Positions 7,780 through 14,287 of a stretch of DNA of 16,359 nt are shown piece by piece (positions within the stretch are counted from its first letter, which is position 1; each line of letters opens with the position of its first letter). Source of the DNA: Pseudomonadota bacterium (lineage in GTDB: Bacteria; Pseudomonadota; Gammaproteobacteria; Steroidobacterales; Steroidobacteraceae); the NCBI GenBank assembly GCA_021805275.1, contig JAJZFQ010000189.1:1-16359 (forward strand). Direction: 5' to 3'. The position numbers and the translations under genes were made by a program. The notes under the pieces were generated by a model that had not been told where the DNA came from, did not search any database, and was given only the letters and a program-made list of their open reading frames with translations.

Positions 7780-8328
7780 ATGGCCAACACACTCATTCAC
7801 GAGTCGCGGCGTCTGTTGTTGCCCTTCGATACCGTCGTCGATGCGCTCATCGATCTGGAGATCAAGCACGGCCGCTGGCCGACCAGCGCCGCGCTGGCGG
7901 AAGTGACCGTCCACGACGGCGAGGACGACCGCGCACGCAGTGTGGTGCTTTCGGTCCGTGTGCCCAACCAGCCGGCGGTGGTGGAGCGCACCTATACGCT
8001 GCCGCTCATCGCCGCTGCCATCGTCAATTACTGCCTGACGATGCGCGTGCCCATGCCGCGCAGCTCCAGCAAGACGATCCAGTTCCTGCCCGAAGGCATC
8101 GCGCTGCTGTTGGAGAACACGCTGATGCTGCAGCGCCGCCATCTCGAGGCGCCACCGGTCAAGGTCATCTCGGCCGCGCGGGACGACGCGCCGGCACCCA
8201 TCGACGAGGCTCCGGCCGAGGGCCTCGACAGTGCCGAGGAGCCGTTCGCGCCGCTCGAGCCCGAAGCGCCCGAAGGCGTGGCCGCCTCGCTCGGGGAGGC
8301 CCCGGCGGCGGAGCCGGCCGGGACTTAG
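7780..8328 (+). CDS. Hypothetical cytosolic protein with acidic Ala/Pro-rich tail
   Basis: A 182-residue protein I do not recognise. ATG 7780 has AGGA at 7771-7774, five bases upstream, and a TATACT box further up; the frame is open to 7642, but that extension has no ribosome site and reads as random GC-rich sequence. Residues 1-125 look folded: an N-terminal helical part (FDTVVDALIDLEIKHGRW), a beta-like segment (SVVLSVRVP), a Cys-containing helix (AAAIVNYCLTMRVP) and a further helix (GIALLLENTLMLQRRH). Residues about 130-182 are low-complexity Asp/Glu/Ala/Pro and probably disordered. There is no signal peptide and no transmembrane helix. It stands alone between fahA and a secreted Gly-rich gene, on the same strand, and the context suggests no function. 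Confidence 0.75.
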   Translation: MANTLIHESRRLLLPFDTVVDALIDLEIKHGRWPTSAALAEVTVHDGEDDRARSVVLSVRVPNQPAVVERTYTLPLIAAAIVNYCLTMRVPMPRSSSKTIQFLPEGIALLLENTLMLQRRHLEAPPVKVISAARDDAPAPIDEAPAEGLDSAEEPFAPLEPEAPEGVAASLGEAPAAEPAGT

Positions 8329-8335
8329 CTTGCGC

Positions 8336-8364
8336 CCCTCGGTTTGAACGGCCCGTGCCGAGGG
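8336..8364 (+). terminator. Inverted repeat after the hypothetical gene, possible weak terminator
   Basis: CCCTCGG (8336-8342) pairs with CCGAGGG (8358-8364) over a 15-base loop, just after the stop of the 182-residue gene. There is no T-run, and it overlaps the candidate promoter of the next gene, so its role as a terminator is uncertain. Confidence 0.3.
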
Positions 8365-8373
8365 TGGTCTAAT
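8344..8373 (+). promoter_or_regulatory. Candidate sigma-70 promoter of the secreted Gly/His/Trp-rich gene
   Basis: TTGAAC (8344-8349, 4 of 6) and TCTAAT (8368-8373, 5 of 6) are separated by 18 bases. Transcription would start near 8380, giving a leader of about 54 bases before ATG 8434. Confidence 0.5.
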
Positions 8374-8383
8374 CATCAGTATC

Positions 8384-8422
8384 GCCGTGCCCCGGATCGT
8401 CACCCGGGCGACGGCGCACGGC
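8384..8422 (+). other. Structured leader hairpin abutting the ribosome site
   Basis: GCCGTGC (8384-8390) pairs with GCACGGC (8416-8422), and inside it CCCGG (8391-8395) pairs with CCGGG (8404-8408). The resulting stem ends one base before the AGGAGG ribosome site (8423-8428). It may control mRNA stability or ribosome access; this is inferred from pairing only. Confidence 0.4.
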
Positions 8423-8433
8423 AGGAGGACGCC

Positions 8434-9375
8434 ATGTTCACTTCAAGCCCGGTCAAGACAGGGGCGCCGGCCGGACGCCTTGCGCACGGTGCGGTGGGCA
8501 TTGCCGCCGTGCTGACGCTGCTGTTCGCATCCGGTGTGGCCCATGCGGACCCTCCGCGGGGACCTGCGTTCAACGCGCACTTCGCGGCGGATCACGGTCC
8601 GCGCGGGGGACATTTCCAAGGGCCGCGAGGCGGCGGACCGCGGCCGCAAGGCCCGCATTGGGCGGGATCTTCGCCGCAGGCCGACTGGCACGCCGGCGGG
8701 CGCGGCCCGTGGCACGGCGGCGGTGGGGGCCCTCAGTGGCACGGCGGCGGGGGCCCTCAGTGGCATGGGGGGGCAGACCGTCGCGGGTACGGCCCAGATC
8801 ACTGGGACGGGCATGGCGGCGGCTGGCGCGACAATCGCTGGCATGCGGGCTGGGGTGGAGACGATTGGGATCACCGCGATTGGCACGGAACCGCCTGGCT
8901 CGGCGGGTATTGGGGCGGGTACTACTGGCCGCCGGTCAATTACGGCTGGAGCTACCCGTGGTTCATGGCCAGCGTTCCGTTCGGCGCCGTGACCCTCACG
9001 TTCGGCGGGGTACCGTATTACTACGTCAATAGCGTCTACTACGCCTGGAATCCCTATTACAACGGGTACGTGGTGACCGATCCGCCGCCGGTGGGAGCCC
9101 AGACGCCATCGCCGGCATCTGCGCCGCCCGCCGCACCGCCGTACGCCGGCGCCGGCGCGGGTGGAGTGCTCAGCCTGCGCGTCACGCCGCTGAAGGGCCA
9201 GGATGCGCAGCAGAGCGCGAACGATCGCTATGCGTGCAACACGTGGGCCGTGGCGCAGAGCGGCTTCGATCCGTTGAACGCGCGCCAGGATGCTCAGGCT
9301 CCGGCGGGCGCGCGCGCCGGTTATCGCCGGGCGTTCGCCGCTTGCTTGCACGCGCGCGGCTATAGCGTGCAGTAG
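8434..9375 (+). CDS. Secreted Gly/His/Trp-rich protein (DUF6515-like)
   Basis: A 313-residue exported protein. ATG 8434 has a perfect AGGAGG five bases upstream (8423-8428); the longer frame from 8344 would run through the promoter and leader and is not used. Residues 1-38 are a signal peptide ending in AHA-D. Residues about 40-150 are low-complexity Gly/His/Trp/Asp with three PQWHGGGG-type repeats. Residues about 154-212 are rich in Tyr and Trp with a hydrophobic central strand (FGAVTLTFGGVPYYYVNSVYY) ending GYVVTDPPPVG, which resembles the DUF6515 style of envelope protein. A Pro/Ala linker follows, then a C-terminal module (about 258-313) with a Cys pair and a YRRAFAACLHARGYSV end that I have seen on other small proteobacterial envelope proteins. 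It is likely periplasmic or surface-associated; the many His residues could bind metal, but that is speculation. Confidence 0.82.
   Translation: MFTSSPVKTGAPAGRLAHGAVGIAAVLTLLFASGVAHADPPRGPAFNAHFAADHGPRGGHFQGPRGGGPRPQGPHWAGSSPQADWHAGGRGPWHGGGGGPQWHGGGGPQWHGGADRRGYGPDHWDGHGGGWRDNRWHAGWGGDDWDHRDWHGTAWLGGYWGGYYWPPVNYGWSYPWFMASVPFGAVTLTFGGVPYYYVNSVYYAWNPYYNGYVVTDPPPVGAQTPSPASAPPAAPPYAGAGAGGVLSLRVTPLKGQDAQQSANDRYACNTWAVAQSGFDPLNARQDAQAPAGARAGYRRAFAACLHARGYSVQ
8707..8772 (+). repeat. 24-bp in-frame tandem repeat, about 2.75 copies
   Basis: A 24-bp unit encoding PQWHGGGG occurs at 8731-8754 and again, partly, at 8755-8772, preceded by a degenerate copy (PWHGGGGG) at 8707-8730. The period is exactly eight codons, so copy-number change would keep the frame. 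Confidence 0.75.
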
Positions 9376-9377
9376 CG

Positions 9378-9439
9378 CCCCGGCGCTGCGATCTGTTTTC
9401 GGCCGGGGACATCGGCGACAATGCGCGGATGTCCCCGGC
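9378..9439 (+). promoter_or_regulatory. Alternative inverted repeats and -10-like box around the GT9 start codon
   Basis: Three related segments are present. CCCCGGC (9378-9384) can pair with GCCGGGG (9402-9408). The segment GCCGGGGACAT (9402-9412) can instead pair perfectly with ATGTCCCCGGC (9429-9439), which begins with the GT9 start codon; its loop is 16 bases. The two stems share 9402-9408 and exclude each other. Separately, GACAAT (9417-9422) is a 4 of 6 match to a -10 box, six bases before ATG 9429, which would yield a leaderless transcript. No Shine-Dalgarno sequence precedes this ATG. Either an RNA switch or leaderless initiation is possible; both are inference. Confidence 0.4.
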
Positions 9440-10442
9440 TGAAATCTCCCCCGTCACGGCGCCCGCCGTTCGCCCCGCGCTCGGCGCGGGCGCCTCCATT
9501 CTGATCTGTCGCCCCAATACCCGCCTGGGCAACACCGTGCTGCTGACCCCGTTGGTCGAGGAGTTGCAGCACTCGCTTCCCGAGGCGCAGATCGAGATCC
9601 TCACGGCCTGTCCGGTCGCGGCGGAGATCTTTCAGGAATTCCCCGCGGTGCGCCGCGTGCACGCACTGCCGTTTCGGGGTGTGCGCCATCCGCTGAATTA
9701 CCTGCGGACGCTGCTCGCGGTGCGGCGCAAACACTACGACGTCATCATCGATCCGTGCCCGAACTCCTGGACGGCGCGCTTTCTCACGCGCCACCTCACC
9801 GGTCGACTGAAGGTCGGATTCACCGCTGCGCGCCGCGAGCAGGGCGTCGATGTCAGCGTGCCGTTTCAGGATGCCCCGCGGCACATGGGGGCCTATCCGG
9901 TCTACTTGGCGCGCCGCACGCTGTTCGCCCTGGACCCGAAGTCCGCGCGCGCCGATGAGGTGACGCTCAACGTCCGGCTGACCGACGCGGAGCGAGATTA
10001 CGGCCGCGCTGAGGTGCGCCGGCTGCTCGGCGGCGAGGCGACTGCCCCGGTGATCGCCCTGGCCACGCATGCCACGGGGTCGAAGCGCTTCGCGCTCGAG
10101 TGGTGGCAGCGGCTGATCGAAGAGCTGCACACGCGCCTGCCGGCGGCGCGGTTCATCGAGATCCGCCCGCCCTCGGGACGCGCCTCGCTCGGGGGGCTGC
10201 CCGGATTCTCCTCGCGCCGCACCCGGGAGGTGGCCGCGGTGATCAATGCCGTGCAGTGTTTCGTGTGTGCCGATTCCGGTCTGATGCATCTCGGGGCCGG
10301 CACCGATACGCTGACGGCCGGACTGTTCAAAGTCACCCTGCCGGAGCTGTATGCACCGCGCCGCGGCCGCAGTTGCGCGCTCGTGGCGAGCGATGCGGCC
10401 CCGGAAGCGACCGCCGCGCGGCTCGCGCAGATGCTCCGATGA
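9429..10442 (+). CDS. Glycosyltransferase family 9 (heptosyltransferase-like)
   Basis: A 337-residue cytosolic or membrane-associated GT-B glycosyltransferase, related to the ADP-heptose:LPS heptosyltransferases that build the lipopolysaccharide core. The N-terminal domain opens with ILICRPNTRLGNTVLLTPL (residues 24-42), the family's first strand and loop. The C-terminal donor-binding domain has the GT9 hallmark CADSGLMHLGAG (Asp282-Ser-Gly, His at 286) before a substrate-contacting loop. In classical enzymes such as WaaC the first loop reads RLGD and the Asp acts as base; here it is Asn35. The acceptor and donor are therefore uncertain, and I give no waa symbol. The stop overlaps the start of the downstream hydrolase (ATGA), indicating an operon. 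The start codon lies within an inverted repeat and lacks a ribosome site. Confidence 0.9.
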   Translation: MSPAEISPVTAPAVRPALGAGASILICRPNTRLGNTVLLTPLVEELQHSLPEAQIEILTACPVAAEIFQEFPAVRRVHALPFRGVRHPLNYLRTLLAVRRKHYDVIIDPCPNSWTARFLTRHLTGRLKVGFTAARREQGVDVSVPFQDAPRHMGAYPVYLARRTLFALDPKSARADEVTLNVRLTDAERDYGRAEVRRLLGGEATAPVIALATHATGSKRFALEWWQRLIEELHTRLPAARFIEIRPPSGRASLGGLPGFSSRRTREVAAVINAVQCFVCADSGLMHLGAGTDTLTAGLFKVTLPELYAPRRGRSCALVASDAAPEATAARLAQMLR

Positions 10443-11104
10443 GCGGCGCGCTGCAGTTTTTGATCGTGCCCGTGACGGCGTTTCAGCAGAACTGCTCGCT
10501 CGTGTGGGATGCGCACGGCCGCGCTGCGCTGATCGATCCGGGCGGGGACGTGCCGCGCCTGCTCGCCGAGGTGAACCGGCGCGGACTGACGCTGACGAAG
10601 ATCCTGCTCACGCATGCGCACCTCGACCATTGCGCCGCCACGGCGCAGCTGGCCCGGGAACGGCAGCTTTCGGTGGAGGGGCCGGGGCGCGAGGACCAGT
10701 TTTGGATCGAGGCGCTGCCGGCTGCGGCGGCGCAGTACGGATTCCCGCCGGCCGAGCCGTTCGAGCCGGACCGCTGGCTCGAAGGTGGTGATACCGTGAG
10801 CGTGGGGGAGGAGACCTTGGAGGTCCTGCACTGCCCGGGGCACACGCCCGGTCACGTCGTGTTCTTTCATCGTCCGACGCGCATCGCCTGGGTCGGCGAT
10901 GTGCTGTTCGCCGGATCGGTGGGGCGCACCGACTTCCCCCGCGGGGACACGCAGGCACTGATTCGTTCCATCCGCGAGCGGCTCTTTCCGCTCGGGGATG
11001 ACGTGCGCTTCGTCCCGGGTCACGGCCCGATGTCGAGCTTCGGGGCCGAGCGGCGCACCAATCCGTTCGTGGCCGACCGGCTGTTCGGCGCCACCGGCGC
11101 CTGA
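10439..11104 (+). CDS. gloC: YcbL/GloC-type glyoxalase II-like metallo-hydrolase
   Basis: A 221-residue cytosolic metallo-beta-lactamase-fold hydrolase. Family members hydrolyse glutathione thioesters such as S-lactoylglutathione in methylglyoxal detoxification. The N-terminus FLIVPVTAFQQNCSLVWD and the segment HCPGHTPGHVVFF closely follow E. coli YcbL (GloC, about 215 residues). Metal ligands are all present: His59-x-His61-x-Asp63-His64 (THAHLDH), His135 (PGHTPGH), Asp154 (WVGDVLF) and His195 (FVPGHGP). The VGRTDFPRGD motif (residues 161-170) is also conserved. The ATG overlaps the stop of the GT9 gene by ATGA, so translation is coupled, although a biochemical link between the two is not obvious. 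The protein lacks the C-terminal helical substrate domain of GloB, as expected for this short type. Confidence 0.93.
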   Translation: MSGALQFLIVPVTAFQQNCSLVWDAHGRAALIDPGGDVPRLLAEVNRRGLTLTKILLTHAHLDHCAATAQLARERQLSVEGPGREDQFWIEALPAAAAQYGFPPAEPFEPDRWLEGGDTVSVGEETLEVLHCPGHTPGHVVFFHRPTRIAWVGDVLFAGSVGRTDFPRGDTQALIRSIRERLFPLGDDVRFVPGHGPMSSFGAERRTNPFVADRLFGATGA

Positions 11105-11159
11105 GCTCGTGCCGGCCGGGCAGGAGGATTTGCCGCGCACGGACGTCTGTACTCCAGTA

Positions 11160-11178
11160 GGGCACACGAAAGGTGCCC
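11160..11178 (+). terminator. Small hairpin after gloC, possible weak terminator
   Basis: GGGCAC (11160-11165) pairs with GTGCCC (11173-11178) over a 7-base loop in the 129-bp gap between gloC and the transporter. No T-run follows. I see no convincing promoter in this gap, although the transporter would be expected to need one. Confidence 0.25.
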
Positions 11179-11233
11179 GGGCCGGTGTGCTGCACGCGCC
11201 GGCGCTTGTCGACAGAATGAGGGGGTAGATGAC

Positions 11234-12544
11234 ATGCGTGATACGCCGCCACGATGGGCCCAGGCCCTGCAGCGGATGATGGACTGGCGGCTCGGCGTCG
11301 TGCCGGTGCCGATCGCGGTGATTCTCTCGCTCGTGCTGTGGTATTTCGTGGCCGGCGACAAGGTCACGATGGGCCTGCCGATGATGATCGGCGTCACGGT
11401 GCTGCTGTCATTCCTGTGCGCTCAGGTCGGCCAGAGCATCCCGGGTCTGCGTACCGTGGGCGGCGCGGTGATCCTGGCGACCTTCCTGCCCTCGGTGCTG
11501 GTCTACTACCACATCCTGCCGCCCGACATGGTCAGTGTGGTCTCGCGGTTCACCAAGCAGTCCGATTACCTCTTCCTCTACATCGCCGCGGTGATCGTCG
11601 GCAGCGTGTTCGCCATGGACCGCACCATCCTGATCCGTGGGTTCGTGCGCATTTTCGCGCCGCTCGCGGTCGGCACCGTGGCGGCGGTGATCGTCGGGAC
11701 CGCGGTCGGTACGGCACTCGGGCTCGGTGCCGGGCACGCGCTGTTCTACGTGGTGCTGCCGGTGATGGCCGGGGGCGTCGGTGACGGCGCCGCGCCGCTG
11801 TCGATCGGTTACGCGAGCGTGCTGCACCAGAACTTCGGCAGCCAGTTCGCGCTGATCCTGCCGGCGGTGATGATCGGCAGTCTGTTCGCGATTCTGCTCG
11901 CCGGCGGCCTGAACTGGCTCGGCAAGCGCCGTCCGGCGCTGAGCGGCGGTGGACGGCTGCAGCCGGGGGCGGCGGACGATGAGTTCCTGCGCCGCGACGA
12001 GCCGCCACCGCATCTCGATGTGATGAGCATCGCCTCCGGTCTGATCACCGCCGTGACGCTGTATCTGGTCGGCGAGATGGCCTTCCAGCTGTGGAAGCTG
12101 CCCGCGCCGGTGGTGATGCTGGTCGTCGCGGTGGCCATGAAGCTCGGGTGGGCGGTGACCCGCCGGCTGCAGCTCGGCGCCGATGCGGTCTTTCAGATGT
12201 TCGCCAAAGTCGGCACGTATCCGCTGCTGTTCATGGTCGGGGTCGCCTGGACGCCGTGGCAGAGCCTGCTGTCGGCGCTGGCGCCGGCGAATCTCGTCAC
12301 CATCGCCGCGACGGTCGTGACGCTGGTCGGGGTCGGGTTTTGGGTCGGCCTCAAGGTGAACCTGTATCCGATCGAGGCGGCGATCGTGAACGCGACGCAC
12401 GCCGGCCAGGGCGGCACCGGCGGGGTGGCCATCCTCACCGCAGCCGAACGGATGGAGCTGATGCCCTTCGCGCAGATCGCGATCCGCATCGGCGGGGCGA
12501 TCGTGGTGACCCTCGCGCTGCTCGCCTTCACCCGTTTTGGTTGA
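11234..12544 (+). CDS. 2-hydroxycarboxylate transporter (CitS/2HCT family)
   Basis: A 436-residue inner-membrane secondary transporter of the 2HCT family, whose members move citrate, malate or lactate with Na+ or H+ or by exchange. ATG 11234 has GAGGGGG at 11219-11225. The protein shows two homologous halves of hydrophobic helices joined by a hydrophilic, charged cytoplasmic loop (about residues 228-262). Each half has the diagnostic re-entrant loop motif: GGVGDGAAPLS at 180-190 and GQGGTGGVAIL at 391-401 (CitS: GGVGEG... and GMGGTGDVA...). Conserved arginines follow: Arg406 in AAERMELM and Arg418 in AQIAIRIGGA, candidates for carboxylate binding. No citrate lyase, oxaloacetate decarboxylase or malolactic enzyme is nearby, so this is probably a stand-alone uptake system and the exact substrate is open. 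The sigma-gene promoter begins within its stop codon. Confidence 0.92.
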   Translation: MRDTPPRWAQALQRMMDWRLGVVPVPIAVILSLVLWYFVAGDKVTMGLPMMIGVTVLLSFLCAQVGQSIPGLRTVGGAVILATFLPSVLVYYHILPPDMVSVVSRFTKQSDYLFLYIAAVIVGSVFAMDRTILIRGFVRIFAPLAVGTVAAVIVGTAVGTALGLGAGHALFYVVLPVMAGGVGDGAAPLSIGYASVLHQNFGSQFALILPAVMIGSLFAILLAGGLNWLGKRRPALSGGGRLQPGAADDEFLRRDEPPPHLDVMSIASGLITAVTLYLVGEMAFQLWKLPAPVVMLVVAVAMKLGWAVTRRLQLGADAVFQMFAKVGTYPLLFMVGVAWTPWQSLLSALAPANLVTIAATVVTLVGVGFWVGLKVNLYPIEAAIVNATHAGQGGTGGVAILTAAERMELMPFAQIAIRIGGAIVVTLALLAFTRFG

Positions 12545-12570
12545 ACCGCCCGATTGTGTTAGCGTAAAAA
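12541..12570 (+). promoter_or_regulatory. Candidate sigma-70 promoter of the ECF sigma gene
   Basis: TTGAAC (12541-12546, 4 of 6) and TAAAAA (12565-12570, 4 of 6) are 18 bases apart, in the only AT-rich patch of this region. The -35 overlaps the stop codon of the transporter (12542-12544). Transcription would start near 12577, about 18 bases before ATG 12595. No Fur-box-like sequence is visible. Confidence 0.45.
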
Positions 12571-12594
12571 AATCGATCGGTCGCAGCCCGCACC

Positions 12595-13131
12595 ATGAGC
12601 CTACCTCCCGAGAAAATCGAACTCATCGCCGGCAATCAGCTGGCGGAGCGGTTTTCCGCGCCCCTGCGCAGCTACTTTCTGCGACGGGTTCGCGACCGTG
12701 ACAACGCAGAGGATCTGACCCAGGAGGTGCTGCTGCGGGTGTTTCGCGCCGGGGAGATCGAGGCGATCGAGCGCCCCGAGAGCTATGTGTTCAAGGTGGC
12801 GGCCAACCTGCTGAAGGACTTGCGCCGACGCGCCGCGCGCCGTCCCGGGGAGGTCAGCTCGCCCCCGGAGGACGGCGAGGAGGGCGCGCCAGAGGCGTTG
12901 ATCGACGAGCGCTCCCCGGAGCGGGTCATGCTCGGGGAGGCGAGTCTTGCGCAGGTGCTCGAGGCGCTCGGGGAGCTCACCGAGCTGACCCGCAACGTGT
13001 TCATTCTCTTTCGCCTCGAGAACATGAAGCAAAAGGACATTGCCGCGCTGTACGGAATCGCGCAGAGCACGGTCGAGAAGCACGTGATGCGCGCCATGCT
13101 CCATCTGGCCACGCGGTGCGGCGGGCAGTGA
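12595..13131 (+). CDS. FecI-type ECF sigma factor
   Basis: A 178-residue extracytoplasmic-function sigma factor that directs RNA polymerase to genes controlled by a surface signal. Region 2 spans about residues 18-84, with the DRDNAEDLTQEVLLRVF motif and the basic helix FKVAANLLKDLRRRAARR. An acidic, low-complexity linker (about 85-115) joins it to region 4 (about 117-172), with LTRNVFILFRLENMKQKDIAALYGIAQSTVEKHV, the typical FecI-group helix-turn-helix. ATG 12595 has no strong ribosome site. The TGA (13129-13131) overlaps the GTG of the FecR-like gene by two bases (GTGA), coupling their translation. With the downstream FecR and STN-bearing receptor it forms a FecI-FecR-FecA style cell-surface signalling set; it probably drives the receptor promoter. 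Confidence 0.93.
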   Translation: MSLPPEKIELIAGNQLAERFSAPLRSYFLRRVRDRDNAEDLTQEVLLRVFRAGEIEAIERPESYVFKVAANLLKDLRRRAARRPGEVSSPPEDGEEGAPEALIDERSPERVMLGEASLAQVLEALGELTELTRNVFILFRLENMKQKDIAALYGIAQSTVEKHVMRAMLHLATRCGGQ

Positions 13132-14249
13132 ACGCGCACTCCGAATCCTGCGTCGCGAGCAGCCTCGAGCAGGCGGTCGCCTGGCGCATCCGCCTCACGG
13201 AGTCCCCGGAGCTCTTCCGCGCCGGATTCTCCGCCTGGCTCGCCGCCGACCCGGTCAATGAGCTGGCGTGGCGGACCGTGCAGACGCCGTGGATGTTCCT
13301 CGGCGAGCAGTCGACCTCCCCGGGCGTGGTGCGCCTGCGCCGTACCGCGCTGGTCCATGCGTACAACGCGCTGCGCACCAATTGGCTGCGCGCCAAGCTG
13401 CGCCGCCCGCCGGTGCGCCTCGCGGCGGCGGCGAGCGTGCTGATCGCGCTCATCGGCGGAATCCTCTGGTGGCAGCAGCGCCCGCTCGTCTACGCCACCG
13501 GCCCGGGCGAGCAGCGCTCGGTGCGCCTGGTGGACGGCTCGAGAATCGTGCTCGATGCGAGCAGCGAAGTGACGGTGCGCTACACCGCCGATGCGCGCAC
13601 GCTGGCGCTGGTTCGCGGGCAGGCGCGCTTCGATGTGGCGCATAACCCGCTGCGCCCCTTCACCGTCACCGCCGGCGGCCGCAAGGTGGTGGCCACCGGG
13701 ACGGCCTTCGACGTCAACCTGATTGGCTCGGAACTGCAGGTGACGCTGCTGAAGGGACATGTGGTGATCCTGCCGGCTGACGCGTCGGTCAAGCCGTTCG
13801 TGCCGGTCGGGGAGCCTGGGGTCACCCCGCGCATGGCCGACGTGGCGGTGACCGGCATTCCGCCGAACTGGCGGCGCATCGCGCTCGATCCGGGCGAGCA
13901 GCTGGTGCTCGCCGAGCATGCCCCGCCGCACGTCGCCCGCGTGAACGTCCGCCGCGTGACGGCCTGGCAGCGCGGGCAGCTGGTGTTCAAGAACGAACCG
14001 CTGCATCAGGTGCTGACGCGCATCGACCGCTACATCCCCGAGCCGATCGTGGCCGGGGATCCGCGTGCGGCGAACCTGCGCATCAGCGGGGTCTATCAGG
14101 AAGGGGACGTCGACGGCTTCGTCGGCACGATCACCCATTACCTGCCGGTTCAGGCGCATGAGCGCTCCGACGGCACGGTGATCCTGACCTACCGGGCGCC
14201 CCCGCCCGTTGCCCCCCGAACGGGCGGGACGCGGTCCCCGATGTTCTAG
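13128..14249 (+). CDS. FecR-family anti-sigma factor / transmembrane signal transducer
   Basis: A 373-residue inner-membrane protein that holds the ECF sigma factor in check and relays the receptor's signal. The cytoplasmic N-terminus (1-96) contains the DUF4880-type module with AVAWRIRL and FSAWLAADPVNELAW; Trp19, Trp37 and Trp48 match the conserved tryptophans of E. coli FecR that contact FecI. One transmembrane helix spans about 97-115 (LAAAASVLIALIGGILWW). The periplasmic FecR domain covers about 120-215, with the conserved GEQRSVRLVDGSRIVLDASS, RGQARFDVAHNPLRPF and VATGTAFDV motifs. The C-terminus (about 280-356) resembles the DUF4974/STN-like domain that meets the receptor's STN domain. 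I chose GTG 13128, which overlaps the sigma stop by GTGA; an in-frame GTG at 13116 would add four residues and cannot be excluded. Confidence 0.93.
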   Translation: MNAHSESCVASSLEQAVAWRIRLTESPELFRAGFSAWLAADPVNELAWRTVQTPWMFLGEQSTSPGVVRLRRTALVHAYNALRTNWLRAKLRRPPVRLAAAASVLIALIGGILWWQQRPLVYATGPGEQRSVRLVDGSRIVLDASSEVTVRYTADARTLALVRGQARFDVAHNPLRPFTVTAGGRKVVATGTAFDVNLIGSELQVTLLKGHVVILPADASVKPFVPVGEPGVTPRMADVAVTGIPPNWRRIALDPGEQLVLAEHAPPHVARVNVRRVTAWQRGQLVFKNEPLHQVLTRIDRYIPEPIVAGDPRAANLRISGVYQEGDVDGFVGTITHYLPVQAHERSDGTVILTYRAPPPVAPRTGGTRSPMF

Positions 14250-14255
14250 GTCGGC

Positions 14256-14287
14256 CGGCGGGCGGCACCGTCCGCCGTTGTTTTTTT
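14256..14287 (+). terminator. Strong rho-independent terminator after the FecR gene
   Basis: A 9-bp stem (14256-14264 with 14269-14277, one G-T pair) with a 4-base loop is followed at once by TTG and seven T residues (14278-14287). It starts six bases after the FecR stop. This is the best intrinsic terminator in the window and separates the sigma/FecR transcript from the receptor gene. Confidence 0.9.

Noticed and set aside
11130..11228. 32-codon frame from TTG 11130 to TAG 11226-11228 after an AGGAGG, a possible leader peptide before the transporter
   Set aside because: The spacing from AGGAGG to TTG is only two bases, the codon pattern is not distinctive, and the AGGAGG may be chance. It is not supported enough to list as a gene.
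12783..14159. 458-codon minus-strand frame opposite the sigma and FecR genes
   Set aside because: Both plus-strand genes have full domain sets and a classic overlap; the minus frame has no recognisable motif.
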